Shown: positions 18,138 to 26,253 of the stretch, in pieces
Numbering within the stretch: position 1 is the first letter of the stretch
Layout: each line of letters begins with the position of its first letter
From: Rhodocyclales bacterium RIFCSPLOWO2_02_FULL_63_24
GTDB lineage: Bacteria; Pseudomonadota; Gammaproteobacteria; Burkholderiales; Rhodocyclaceae
NCBI GenBank assembly: GCA_001828935.1
Contig: MHZX01000083.1
Span: 1-64,000, forward strand
Direction: 5' to 3'
DNA: 64,000 nucleotides
Position numbers and translations under genes: made by a program
Notes under the pieces: generated by a model
The model's database searches: none
What the model saw: only the letters and a program-made list of their open reading frames with translations
What the model was told of the DNA's origin: nothing

Positions 18138-18937
18138 TGGCGCATTATGGTCGCCGCCGCCGTCGCCGCGAGGCCGATGAGCAAGAAAACCACGAGCGTT
18201 GGTTGGTTTCCTATGCTGATTTCATCACCTTGCTGTTCGCGTTCTTTGTGGTGATGTATGCCCTCTCGTCAATCAACGAGGGCAAGTACAGGATCATGTC
18301 GGACTCGATCAGTTCGGCTTTTCGCAGCATTCCTGGCAGTACTTCGGGAGCTCAGGTCGCCATCAACACCAGCCTCAGTCCGCTTTCGGTCGCCATTCCG
18401 ACCAAGCGTCTTCCGCCGAATGTCAAGACCGATGCCATGCAGGTCGCGAAGAGGGATCGACTGCGGAATATGGCCAAGGAACTGAACCAGGCTTTAGCCC
18501 CGCTCGTAGATGAGGGCAAGGTTACGGTCACCGAAGGAGCCTTGGGAATCACGGTCGATATCAATGCCAGCGTGCTGTTTGCTCCTGGAGATGCCCGCCT
18601 TGACCTTGGCGCGGTGCGAGCATTGTCTGCTGTCGCCCAGATTCTGGTACCGACTGATTTTCCGATCATTGTCGAGGGACACACCGATAACACGCCCATC
18701 AGCACCGCGCAGTTCCCTTCCAACTGGGAACTCTCCGGAATGCGAGCCTCAAGCGTCGTGCGCCTGTTCATCGAGACGGGCGTCGACGGGCGTCGCCTGA
18801 CCGCGACTGGGTACGCCGACCAGCGGCCTCTGGCCGACAACGCTACGGTCGAAGGTCGTCAGCGCAACCGTCGCGTGGCGATCACGATCGAGTCGCGCAA
18901 TCCCGACAATCCGGTCGAAGTGCAAATTCCCGAATGA
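18137..18937 (+). CDS. motD: Flagellar stator protein MotD (MotB/OmpA family)
   Basis: Peptidoglycan-anchored stator subunit. The start at ATG 18137 overlaps the motC stop and gives 266 residues. A short arginine-rich cytoplasmic tail precedes one membrane helix (about 24-45) that carries the ion-binding Asp28 in VSYADFITLL. The periplasmic OmpA-like domain (about 135-255) contains VEGHTDNTPI and the NRRVAI end motif. It is the last gene of the flhB-to-motD run and converges on flgN with a 35-bp gap that shows no clear terminator. Confidence 0.94.
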   Translation: MAHYGRRRRRREADEQENHERWLVSYADFITLLFAFFVVMYALSSINEGKYRIMSDSISSAFRSIPGSTSGAQVAINTSLSPLSVAIPTKRLPPNVKTDAMQVAKRDRLRNMAKELNQALAPLVDEGKVTVTEGALGITVDINASVLFAPGDARLDLGAVRALSAVAQILVPTDFPIIVEGHTDNTPISTAQFPSNWELSGMRASSVVRLFIETGVDGRRLTATGYADQRPLADNATVEGRQRNRRVAITIESRNPDNPVEVQIPE

Positions 18938-18972
18938 GGGTTTGCGGTAAGGACCTCGTCATGATCCGGCCC

Positions 18973-19461
18973 TCAAACGGCGCCGAAAGAGCGTTTTCCG
19001 CCAGCCATGGTCCTCTGCTGACCATCGGCGCCGTAGATTGATCCGGCACCTCCGGATAACAATACGGATAGCGCTTCCTGGTTCTGTTTCAGCAGGAGGT
19101 TGATCAGTCGGCCGTTGGTCTCATTTCCGTCGCGGGCCGCCGTGGCTAGCTTCAACAACTCGTCCCACCGTCGCCGCTCGACAACTGCTTTTGGACGATT
19201 TGCCAGCCAGGCTTCAATGCCCGGACGACCCTTTGCGAAGCCGCTCTTGACCAGCAGGGCATCGCGCTGTGTCTCGAATTGACTTAACCGCCCTGCAAGC
19301 GTCGCCTTTTCGGCCGCGATAGCGGGCAGGCGGTCCGCTTGAGCTCCGGTAAGTACTTTGCGCTCTTCCTCGATCAAAGCACAAAACCGCTTCAACTCCG
19401 CCAGTTCGCTGACCAGTAGATCCGACAAGGATTCCACAGTGATTGGCGAACTTGCTGACAA
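18973..19461 (-). CDS. flgN: Flagellar export chaperone FlgN
   Basis: Small, largely helical protein (162 residues from the TTG at 19461; a GTG at 19437 would give 154). FlgN chaperones the hook-filament junction proteins FlgK and FlgL to the export gate. The pattern LLVSELAELKRFCALIEEERKVL (leucine heptads, about 15-40) and the C-terminal segment LLKQNQEALSVL match the family. It lies 20 bases downstream of flgM and is co-transcribed with it. The TTG start is preceded by a GGTGAAG sequence overlapping the flgM stop region. Confidence 0.85.
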   Translation of the reverse strand: MSASSPITVESLSDLLVSELAELKRFCALIEEERKVLTGAQADRLPAIAAEKATLAGRLSQFETQRDALLVKSGFAKGRPGIEAWLANRPKAVVERRRWDELLKLATAARDGNETNGRLINLLLKQNQEALSVLLSGGAGSIYGADGQQRTMAGGKRSFGAV

Positions 19462-19481
19462 TCAGGTTATCGACTTCACCA

Positions 19482-19790
19482 TCAAGTGGGGCGTCGATTT
19501 TGACTGAGCATCTCACGGACGCTGCTGATCAACCCATCCGCGATCCGCTCGGGATTGATCTGAAACCGGCCCTCGCTGATCGCCTGCCGGATCTCGGCGA
19601 CCTTCTGGGAATTGAAGGCAGCTTCGGAACCACTCACGGCGTGCAACGCGGTCGCAACCACAGTCGTCGACTGTCCCGCGGCGGGACTGCTCGAAGCGAC
19701 GCTTGCTTGACTGGCGCGAGTCGCCGGCGTACGGGAGCCGTTTGGGCTTTGCACGGAGCCGATCGTCTTGGTCGAGTTGTCGATTTTCAT
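19482..19790 (-). CDS. flgM: Anti-sigma-28 factor FlgM
   Basis: Inhibitor of FliA, exported through the completed hook-basal body to release sigma-28. It has 102 residues: a disordered Ser/Ala/Thr-rich N-terminus (1-55) that starts MKIDNSTKTIG, then the sigma-binding C-terminal helices (about 58-98), including VAEIRQAISEGRFQINPERIADGL. It has its own sigma-28 promoter at 19830-19856, consistent with late-class autoregulation, and may also be read through from flgA. Confidence 0.95.
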   Translation of the reverse strand: MKIDNSTKTIGSVQSPNGSRTPATRASQASVASSSPAAGQSTTVVATALHAVSGSEAAFNSQKVAEIRQAISEGRFQINPERIADGLISSVREMLSQNRRPT

Positions 19791-19829
19791 GGGTAGCGGC
19801 TTCCGTCGTGTATGCAGCGTCTGCTTGCG

Positions 19830-19856
19830 TTTACGGCATATTTCCCAATAACTTTA
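19830..19856 (-). promoter_or_regulatory. Sigma-28 (FliA) promoter for flgM-flgN
   Basis: Reading the - strand, TAAAGTTA (19856-19849), 11 bases, then GCCGTAAA (19837-19830). Against the classical sigma-28 consensus TAAAGTTT-N11-GCCGATAA this matches 7 of 8 in the -35 element and 6 of 8 in the -10 element, with exact spacing. It sits in the flgA-flgM gap, 40 bases before the flgM ATG. Confidence 0.85.
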
Positions 19857-19899
19857 AGCTATTTGGAATGATCTTGATTGGTCATGATTGTTAAGGTAA

Positions 19900-20592
19900 T
19901 CAAAACCTTATCTCTACCGACCCATCGGCACGGACGACCCCGCTCAAGACCTGACCGGAGTTTAACCGTACCTGGGTAACTTGTCCAACGGCTGCGCTGG
20001 TGATTGCGCGTCCTTCGTTGGCTACTTGGAATCCATTTCCTGTACCGATAACCTTCACGCTCTGGCCTTGCTGCACAACTGTCGGCTGTCGCAGCATATC
20101 GGCCCGCAACGGGCGCCCGGCGGCGAGCGAAGCTATCGCAGCGCGTCCGACTGCCTGCTCTTTGTCCATCAACACACCGTTCGGCAGGTCCGAAAGCTCG
20201 CCCAATTGCCCCCGGATATCTGCTTCAGTGAGTTTCTGGCCGGCGGTAATTGGGCGCGCAATGACCAGATATTCGGCCACGACACGAATCTGTACCGGCA
20301 CCCAGAGCTTCCAGGTGCCGCCGCGACAGTTCACGACTACTTGGGTTTTCCCCCACGGGCGTGCGCCGTTTCCCATGGACACGTCAAAGCCTTGGCAGAC
20401 GCCAGCCAATCTGTCTGCATCGATGCGGCCGATGCTGTAAGTGGCCTTTCCCGGGAGTCCTTTGATCTGGATGCCCAAAAAATCGTCGACTGCGCGTCGG
20501 ATCGCCGAAGAATCGGCTGCCAGAGATGGCTGCCCAGGACTCAGCAGCAATAAGGTAGTCAGGAAACCATGAAGAAGTCGCATGAGTCGCAT
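19900..20592 (-). CDS. flgA: Flagellar P-ring assembly chaperone FlgA
   Basis: Periplasmic chaperone for P-ring subunit FlgI. The start is placed at 20592 (an ATG three codons on, 20583, is an alternative), because the longer frame lacks homologous character and would swallow the promoter region. The result is 230 residues with a signal peptide (about 1-26: LLHGFLTTLLLLSPGQPSLA, cleavage after SLA). The SAF-type domain (ARPITAGQKLTEADI, then GRPLRADML) and the C-terminal barrel ending VRADGSVEIRF match FlgA. It is transcribed divergently from flgB and upstream of flgM-flgN. Confidence 0.94.
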   Translation of the reverse strand: MRLMRLLHGFLTTLLLLSPGQPSLAADSSAIRRAVDDFLGIQIKGLPGKATYSIGRIDADRLAGVCQGFDVSMGNGARPWGKTQVVVNCRGGTWKLWVPVQIRVVAEYLVIARPITAGQKLTEADIRGQLGELSDLPNGVLMDKEQAVGRAAIASLAAGRPLRADMLRQPTVVQQGQSVKVIGTGNGFQVANEGRAITSAAVGQVTQVRLNSGQVLSGVVRADGSVEIRF

Positions 20593-20628
20593 TGAATCAC
20601 AGCTTTGGCCCGGGGCATGCGCCCAGCA

Positions 20629-20643
20629 GCAATTTCGTACCCC
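20629..20643 (-). promoter_or_regulatory. Sigma-54-type promoter for flgA
   Basis: On the - strand: GGGGTAC-GAAA-TTGC. The -12 element is perfect and the invariant GG and GC are correctly spaced; the rest of the -24 element is weak. The predicted start is about 25 bases before the flgA ATG. The flagellar palindrome at 20674-20688 lies upstream at roughly -60. Confidence 0.5.
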
Positions 20644-20673
20644 CCTAATTCTCGATGAACCCTTGCAGGGCGG

Positions 20674-20688
20674 CGGCAAGTTTTGCCG
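20674..20688. promoter_or_regulatory. Flagellar palindrome CGGCAA-GTT-TTGCCG (copy 2, flgA/flgB intergenic)
   Basis: Perfect 15-bp dyad between the divergent flgA and flgB genes. It lies between their sigma-54-type promoters, about 110 bases upstream of the flgB start point and about 60 upstream of that of flgA. This is the classical position for an enhancer-binding protein serving two divergent promoters. Confidence 0.72.
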
Positions 20689-20762
20689 AGTGCTGCGCCG
20701 GGCTTGCCGGCGGCAGCGCCCGAGAGGACCCAATCGCTGCTTGTTGACGCCCGGCAAGGGTA

Positions 20763-20777
20763 TGGCACGGATGATGC
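20763..20777 (+). promoter_or_regulatory. Sigma-54 promoter for the flgB operon
   Basis: TGGCACG-GATG-ATGC: perfect -24 element, -12 element with one mismatch, exact spacing. The predicted start point is near 20789, giving a leader of about 30 bases to the flgB GTG at 20819. The in-frame ATG at 20762 overlaps the -24 box and so cannot be the flgB start if this promoter is used. Confidence 0.8.
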
Positions 20778-20818
20778 ATTGGCCACCGTACCAAATCTCG
20801 CGATTCCCGCCCATTACC

Positions 20819-21226
20819 GTGATAGACCGAATCGATGCCCTTCTCCAAGTCAAGCGTACGGCTCTGAATGCACGGGCTTATAGACAGGAATTGCTCGCCT
20901 CGAATATCGCCAACGCGGATACACCTCATTTCAAGGCCAGGGATATCGATTTCAAGGGGGCGCTGGAAGGCGCGCTCACCGGACGCATGGAAGGCAACTT
21001 GAGTTTGGCCAGGACTTCCTCGCGCCATCTGGGAAACGAATCCGGCCAGCCCATGGGGGCTGCCGCCAAGTACCGTACCGAGTTTCAGCCAAATGTCGAC
21101 GGCAACACGGTGAACATGGATGTGGAACGCGCGGCATTCGCCGAGAACGCGGTGCAGATGGAAGCAATGCTTACCTTCATTCGCAGCGATCTGAGTACCT
21201 TGCAGACGGCAATGTCGAGTCAGTAA
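20819..21226 (+). CDS. flgB: Flagellar proximal rod protein FlgB
   Basis: Proximal rod subunit. The GTG at 20819 gives 135 residues beginning (M)IDRIDALLQ, as expected for FlgB. The conserved rod/hook N-terminal motif NARAYRQELLASNIANADTP is followed by FKARDIDF, and the C-terminal helix is AENAVQMEAMLTFI. The longer in-frame frame upstream would include the sigma-54 promoter, so the shorter start is preferred although no clear ribosome-binding site was seen. It is the first gene of the rod-hook operon. Confidence 0.94.
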   Translation: MIDRIDALLQVKRTALNARAYRQELLASNIANADTPHFKARDIDFKGALEGALTGRMEGNLSLARTSSRHLGNESGQPMGAAAKYRTEFQPNVDGNTVNMDVERAAFAENAVQMEAMLTFIRSDLSTLQTAMSSQ

Positions 21227-21238
21227 GCGGAGATAGTC

Positions 21239-21640
21239 ATGAGCCTGTTCAATATTTTTTCGATTGCCGGATCGGCGCTTACCGCGCAGTCGGCACGCCT
21301 GAACGCGGTTGCCAGCAATCTTGCCAATGCCGATAGCGTGGCCGGCGCCGACGGCCAGCCTTATCGCGCAAAGCAGGTGGTATTCAAGGCTACCGCGGTT
21401 GAAGGGGGCGGCATTGGGGTCCGGGTTACCCAGGTGGTCGATAGCGCCGCGCCGCTACGCATGATGTATGACCCGATGAGTCCCGCAGCGAACGAACAGG
21501 GATATGTCGCGATGCCGAACGTCAATGTGGTCGACGAGATGGTCAACATGATTTCGGCCTCGCGTTCATACCAGAACAATGCGGAGGTAATGAACACCGC
21601 CAAGTCCTTGATGCAAAAAACGCTGGCGATCGGGCAATAG
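21239..21640 (+). CDS. flgC: Flagellar proximal rod protein FlgC
   Basis: Proximal rod subunit of 133 residues. The N-terminal helix contains [16 protein letters not shown], a form of the rod/hook signature. The C-terminal segment [20 protein letters not shown] matches the family closing helix. The ATG follows a GGAG ribosome-binding site and the gene starts 12 bases after flgB. Confidence 0.97.
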   Translation: MSLFNIFSIAGSALTAQSARLNAVASNLANADSVAGADGQPYRAKQVVFKATAVEGGGIGVRVTQVVDSAAPLRMMYDPMSPAANEQGYVAMPNVNVVDEMVNMISASRSYQNNAEVMNTAKSLMQKTLAIGQ

Positions 21641-21659
21641 TTTCTGAAGGGAAGATGAC

Positions 21660-22346
21660 ATGACCACAACTGCAACTTCTGGCATCTCGGCTACTGCCCA
21701 GTCGCTCATTGACTCGGTCAATGGAACGGCGAGCAAGAAATCCACGAGTACCACGGGGGAGGCGCAAGACCGTTTCTTGAAACTGCTTACCACCCAGTTG
21801 AAGAATCAGGATCCGCTGAATCCGATGGACAACGCCCAGATGACTTCGCAACTGGCCCAGATCAGCACCGTCGATGGTATCGAGAAGCTGAATGCCACCT
21901 TGCAGAAAATGCTGTCGAGCACAGTGGATGCCGAGGCCATGCAGGCGGCCGCTCTGGTGGGGCATCAGGTCATGGTGGTTGGCAGCGGACTCAAGCTGAC
22001 AGATAACGGAGCGGCGGGCGGTGTGGAACTCAAGGCGGCGGCCGACCAGGTTGTGCTGACCATCAAGGATGCCAACGGCCTTGCAATCAAAACCATGGAT
22101 CTCGGCGACCTGGAAGGCGGGACGCACAATTTTGCGTGGGACGGTAAAACCGATGCGGGTGCGCAGGCGGTGAATGGCACCTACAGCGTATCGGTGGTAG
22201 CGAAGCGAGGAGGCGAGAAAGTCGAGGCGTCAACCCTGGAACTTGCCGGAGTGGTTAGCGTCAGCCGAAGCGGTCTGGAAGGGGTGACGCTCGATCTCGG
22301 GCAACTCGGGCTGGCAAAAATGAGCGACATCAAACAGATATTCTGA
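21660..22346 (+). CDS. flgD: Hook-cap scaffold protein FlgD
   Basis: Scaffold that caps the growing hook. The N-terminal conserved region (about 30-95) has FLKLLTTQLKNQDPLNPMDN and FTSQLAQ-like TSQLAQIS. The C-terminal part holds the tudor-like and FnIII-like domains (about 100-225), including FAWDGKTDAGAQAVNGTY. Length is 228 residues, normal for FlgD. It lies between flgC and flgE in the conserved order. Confidence 0.96.
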   Translation: MTTTATSGISATAQSLIDSVNGTASKKSTSTTGEAQDRFLKLLTTQLKNQDPLNPMDNAQMTSQLAQISTVDGIEKLNATLQKMLSSTVDAEAMQAAALVGHQVMVVGSGLKLTDNGAAGGVELKAAADQVVLTIKDANGLAIKTMDLGDLEGGTHNFAWDGKTDAGAQAVNGTYSVSVVAKRGGEKVEASTLELAGVVSVSRSGLEGVTLDLGQLGLAKMSDIKQIF

Positions 22347-22359
22347 GCAGGAGAAGAAC

Positions 22360-24039
22360 ATGGGATTTCAGCAAGGTTTGAGTGGCCTTAACGCTTCTTC
22401 CAAGTCGCTTGACACCATTGGCAACAACATAGCCAACTCGGGGACGGTTGGCTTCAAGGGAGGTTCGGCGCAGTTTGCCGACGTCTTCGCAGCGTCGCTG
22501 AGTGGCGCCGGCAGTGCGTCGGTGGGCATCGGGGCCAAGGTGGCGGGAATTGTCCAGCAATTTACGCAGGGCAATATTTCTGTCACCAACAATCCGCTGG
22601 ACACGGCAATCAACGGCGGCGGCTTCTTTCAGATGGACGATGGTTCCGGCGGAACGATATATGCCCGCAACGGCCAGTTCCAGCTTGACAAGGATGGCTT
22701 CATCGTTAGTCCGCAGGGTTTGCGGCTCAAGGGAATTGCCGCCGTCGATGGCGTGATTGCGACTGGCTCGCCCGCGGTACCCTTGCGCCTGTTCGATCCG
22801 ACACAGAGCTTGTCGGGTACGCCGCAAGCGACGGGTGCCAGCACTGCGGCAACCGGCATACAGGCAAACGTCAATCTGGATTCCCGTCTCGCGGTTCCGG
22901 CCACCGTGCCGTTCGACTACCGCGATCCGACGTCTTACAACCAATCGACTGCGACGACCATCTACGACAGTCTGGGCAATCCGCATACGTATTCGATGTA
23001 TTTCGTCAAGGTCGCGCCGGCAACGGGTCTTGTCGCCGCGGAAAACGCAACGGCAGGGACCGTCCAGACTGCAACCGACCTTGCGCTGGCCACTGAAATC
23101 GCGGCCGGCGATGTCGGTGCGCAGGAAGCTTCAAATGCTGTGGCTACCCAGGCGACGACGCTGGTGGCGACGGTACTCGCCGCAGCGACGCCGGCCGCTG
23201 CCGCCACGGCGATTAGTGGCTTCGCGGCGGCGGCCAAGACGCAGGCGATCACCGATGCGCAAGCGGCTGGCGCAACCTTGGCAAATGCGACGAGCTATGC
23301 TGACAAGGCGGTAGCCGCGGCCCTATCTACGGGGGCCTCGTCGGCGGCCAACAACTGGAACGTTTTTGCGACGGTGACCAATCCCTCCGGCGCCTCGCCC
23401 ACGTTCACCGACCTATCCCAAGGCGGCACAGTGACATTGGGCGGCGGTGCGGTCAGCTACAGCACGGCCCCTTTGGGAAATCTCATCTTTGGTCCGTCCG
23501 GCGCGATCACCTCGGCTACGTTGGTGGCGGTGGTCAGCGCTGCCCAACTGGGTTACCCCGGTGCCATCAACACGCCGCTGGGGTCCGCGGCTGGCACTGG
23601 CTTCAAGGTGGACTTTGGCGGGTCCACTCAGTACGGCGCACCATTTGCGGTGAATGCCATGCTTCAGGACGGATTCTCGTCCGGCACGCTGGCCGGCTTT
23701 AATATCGGCAAGGACGGCATTGTGCTCGGTCGTTATACGAATGGCCAGACCAAGGCCGTAGGCCAGGTCGTGCTGGCCAACTTCCGCAATCCACAAGGTT
23801 TGCAGCCGCTTGGGGACAACCGCTGGGCGCAATCGCCCACCAGCGGCGAGGCGATTACCGGAGAACCGGGGTCTTCGGGTCAGTACGGCGTGTTGCAGGC
23901 GTCGGGCCTGGAGGATTCCAACGTCGATTTGACGGCCGAGCTGGTCAACATGATCACGCAGCAACGCGCCTATCAGGCCAACGCGCAGACCATCAAGACC
24001 GTGGACAGCATCCTGCAAACCTTGGTCAACCTGCGTTAA
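22360..24039 (+). CDS. flgE: Flagellar hook protein FlgE with large alanine-rich insertion
   Basis: Hook subunit of 559 residues. Residues 1-75 carry the hook-rod N-terminus (SSKSLDTIGNNIANSGTVGF), and the protein ends with the helix VDLTAELVNMITQQRAYQAN followed by AQTIKTVDSI. It is over 100 residues longer than usual because of an insertion at about 221-330 (bases 23020-23349). The insertion is almost entirely Ala, Thr, Gly, Val and small residues, and interrupts the domain between YFVKVAP and NNWNVFATV. The second hook-like gene downstream has no such insertion at this point. A GGAGAAG ribosome-binding site precedes the ATG. Confidence 0.95.
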   Translation: MGFQQGLSGLNASSKSLDTIGNNIANSGTVGFKGGSAQFADVFAASLSGAGSASVGIGAKVAGIVQQFTQGNISVTNNPLDTAINGGGFFQMDDGSGGTIYARNGQFQLDKDGFIVSPQGLRLKGIAAVDGVIATGSPAVPLRLFDPTQSLSGTPQATGASTAATGIQANVNLDSRLAVPATVPFDYRDPTSYNQSTATTIYDSLGNPHTYSMYFVKVAPATGLVAAENATAGTVQTATDLALATEIAAGDVGAQEASNAVATQATTLVATVLAAATPAAAATAISGFAAAAKTQAITDAQAAGATLANATSYADKAVAAALSTGASSAANNWNVFATVTNPSGASPTFTDLSQGGTVTLGGGAVSYSTAPLGNLIFGPSGAITSATLVAVVSAAQLGYPGAINTPLGSAAGTGFKVDFGGSTQYGAPFAVNAMLQDGFSSGTLAGFNIGKDGIVLGRYTNGQTKAVGQVVLANFRNPQGLQPLGDNRWAQSPTSGEAITGEPGSSGQYGVLQASGLEDSNVDLTAELVNMITQQRAYQANAQTIKTVDSILQTLVNLR

Positions 24040-24088
24040 TAGTCGGCGCTGACACTACGGCACACTGAGCGGCGAAGCGGACAGCGAC

Positions 24089-24844
24089 ATGGACAGATTG
24101 ATCTACACGGCAATGACCGGCGCCAGCCAGACGCTGCACCGGCAGGCGGCGGTGGCTCACAATCTTGCCAACGTGAGTTCGACCGGTTACAGAGCTGAAG
24201 AGCATCGGCTGCGTGCCGTTCAGGTGCAGTCCAATGCGCTGGACAAGGGCTTGGCGACGCGCGCTTTTGCAGTGGATGCCAGCACCCATACGGACTACAC
24301 CCCCGGCCCGATGATGATCACCGGACGGCCGCTGGATATTGCCGTACAGGGGCCGGGCTGGATCGCCGTTCAGCTGCCCGACGGCAGCGAGGCCTATACC
24401 CGCAACGGCAGTTTTGAAATCAACGTCAACGGAATTGTCCAGACCCGTACCGGCCTGACGGTGCAAGGCACCGACGACGGGCCGATTGCCATCCCGCCGG
24501 AAGTGAAGCTCAGTGTCGGCGTTGATGGCACGATCTCGGCGTTGCCGGAAACTGGCGCGCAGAACACTGCAAGCGTTATCGGACGCGTCAAGCTGGTCAA
24601 TCCGCCGGTAGCCGATCTGGAGCGTGGTGAAGACGGCCTGTTTCGCTTGCGTGATCAAAGTGCCGCGCTGAGCGACGGACGTGTCACGGTGGCAGCCGGA
24701 AGTCTCGAGGGCAGCAACGTCAATCCCGCCGAGCAAATGGTGACCATGATTTCCCTGGCTCGGCAGTTCGAAATGCAAATGAAAATGTTATCGACCGCGG
24801 ATGCCAACGATCGGGCCGCCACCCAAATTCTGTCTTCACGCTAG
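24089..24844 (+). CDS. flgF: Flagellar proximal rod protein FlgF
   Basis: Rod subunit of 251 residues. N-terminal motif: LIYTAMTGASQTLHRQAAVA with HNLANVSSTGY. Central: GRPLDIAVQGPGWIAVQ. C-terminal helix: GSNVNPAEQMVTMISLARQFE. These match FlgF rather than FlgG, and a true flgG lies 1.4 kb downstream. Normally flgG follows flgF directly; here a second hook-like gene is inserted between them. Confidence 0.95.
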   Translation: MDRLIYTAMTGASQTLHRQAAVAHNLANVSSTGYRAEEHRLRAVQVQSNALDKGLATRAFAVDASTHTDYTPGPMMITGRPLDIAVQGPGWIAVQLPDGSEAYTRNGSFEINVNGIVQTRTGLTVQGTDDGPIAIPPEVKLSVGVDGTISALPETGAQNTASVIGRVKLVNPPVADLERGEDGLFRLRDQSAALSDGRVTVAAGSLEGSNVNPAEQMVTMISLARQFEMQMKMLSTADANDRAATQILSSR

Positions 24845-24853
24845 GAACTTGCA

Positions 24854-24925
24854 ATGAGTCAGTTTTTCTCGATTGTCCAGTCCGACCCGAACGCACGGGA
24901 AGCGCAAGGGGGGTCTGAGCAATGA
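24854..24925 (+). CDS. Possible 23-residue leader peptide before the second flgE-like gene
   Basis: An ATG at 24854 is preceded by AGGAA with a 6-base spacer. It opens a frame of 23 codons beginning MSQFFSIVQSDP, whose TGA overlaps the ATG of the following hook-like gene (ATGA). The good ribosome-binding site and stop-start overlap suggest translational coupling. The peptide resembles nothing I recognise, and conservation is untested. Confidence 0.35.
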   Translation: MSQFFSIVQSDPNAREAQGGSEQ

Positions 24926-26199
24926 GCTTTGCATTGAGCTTGAGCGGGCTGAATGGCGCATCGAGGGCGATCGACGTCATCGGCAACAACATCGCCAATT
25001 CGCAAACCATCGGGTTCAAGTCGTCGAAGGCGCGCTTTGCCGATGTCTATGCCTCTTCCATCTCCGGCGGACCTGCCGGTGGCGCACCCAACGCCGGCGT
25101 CAGCACGGCAGTCATCAACCAGCAATTCACGCAAGGCAATTTGATGCAGAGCGAGAACCCGCTCGATATGGCGATCACCGGCCAGGGATTCTTTCGCCTG
25201 AGCAACAATGGCGACGTGAGCTATTCTCGCGACGGCCAGTTCCAACTGGGTTATGACCCCGATTTTCCGGACCAGCGCTTTCTCATCAGCCGGACCGGGC
25301 TCAGTGTGACCGGGTACCTTGCTGAATACACGACCGATCCGCAGGGCGTGATTGTGACGACGGGCAAGCCCCAACATATTTCCATCGATCCAAACATGCC
25401 TGCCGCGGCAACCAGCACGGTAACCGTCGGGGCCACCCTCGACGCGCGCGCTCCCGTGCCGGCAGCCCCTTTCGATCTGACCAATTCGGCTACGTACAAC
25501 AATACGACGGCAGTCACCGCCTACGATACGGCAGGCGCCTCCCACGAGTTGCGAATGTACTTTGTCAAATCGGCTCCGGGAAATCTGTGGGATATGTATT
25601 CAACCATGGATGGTGCTGGACAGACGGGGCCGGTCAGTCTGAGTTTCGATACCGAGGGTGTGATGACGACCGCCATGCCATTGGCAGCGCAGACGTATCC
25701 GCTAGGCAGCGGAGGAAGCATGTCGGTTACCCTCGATTTCCGCGGAACGGTCCAGTACGGTCGTTCCTTCAGTGTCGACTCGGTGACCCAGGACGGCTAT
25801 CGCTCGGGCACTGTCGAAAGCTCCAGGGAATTCAGCGTCGGCGCCGACGGGATCATTGAAGCGCATTACTCAAACGGTCAGCCGCGCAAAGTAGCGCAGA
25901 TCGTGCTGGCCAGCTTTGTCAATCCAGACGCCTTAATCAGCATCGGCGACAACCAATGGATCGAGAATGCGGACCCGTTGATGGGAACCGGAACGGTGAT
26001 TCTGGATACCCCCGGACGGGCTCTGGGGACCACGCCGATGGGCCTGGGGCCGATACAAGGGGGGGCGAAGGAGCAATCCAACGTCGACCTGAGCACCGAA
26101 CTGGTGGCCCTGATTGAGCAGCAGCGCAACTATCAGGCAAGCGCCCAGACTTTCAAGATACTTGATCAGATATTGCAGGATTTGGCCAATGTGCGTTAG
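24922..26199 (+). CDS. Second FlgE-like hook protein, between flgF and flgG
   Basis: 425 residues with full hook architecture: N-terminal GASRAIDVIGNNIANSQTIGF, then NPLDMAITGQGFF, a D1/D2 region with AVTAYDTAGASHELRMYFVK, and the C-terminal helix VDLSTELVALIEQQRNYQAS. It is clearly paralogous to flgE at 22360 but of standard FlgE length and without the alanine-rich insertion. A GGGGGG tract lies about ten bases before the ATG. It could be a second hook subunit, a hook-rod adaptor, or an alternative subunit used under other conditions; the sequence does not decide. Confidence 0.85.
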   Translation: MSFALSLSGLNGASRAIDVIGNNIANSQTIGFKSSKARFADVYASSISGGPAGGAPNAGVSTAVINQQFTQGNLMQSENPLDMAITGQGFFRLSNNGDVSYSRDGQFQLGYDPDFPDQRFLISRTGLSVTGYLAEYTTDPQGVIVTTGKPQHISIDPNMPAAATSTVTVGATLDARAPVPAAPFDLTNSATYNNTTAVTAYDTAGASHELRMYFVKSAPGNLWDMYSTMDGAGQTGPVSLSFDTEGVMTTAMPLAAQTYPLGSGGSMSVTLDFRGTVQYGRSFSVDSVTQDGYRSGTVESSREFSVGADGIIEAHYSNGQPRKVAQIVLASFVNPDALISIGDNQWIENADPLMGTGTVILDTPGRALGTTPMGLGPIQGGAKEQSNVDLSTELVALIEQQRNYQASAQTFKILDQILQDLANVR

Positions 26200-26253
26200 C
26201 CAGGGCACTGACGCCGTAATGCAACTGTTTTGCTACACCGGGAGTAAGCACAA

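Noticed and set aside
20762-20777. ATG at 20762 as the flgB start.
   Set aside because: It overlaps the -24 element of a good sigma-54 promoter and would add 19 residues not found in FlgB proteins.
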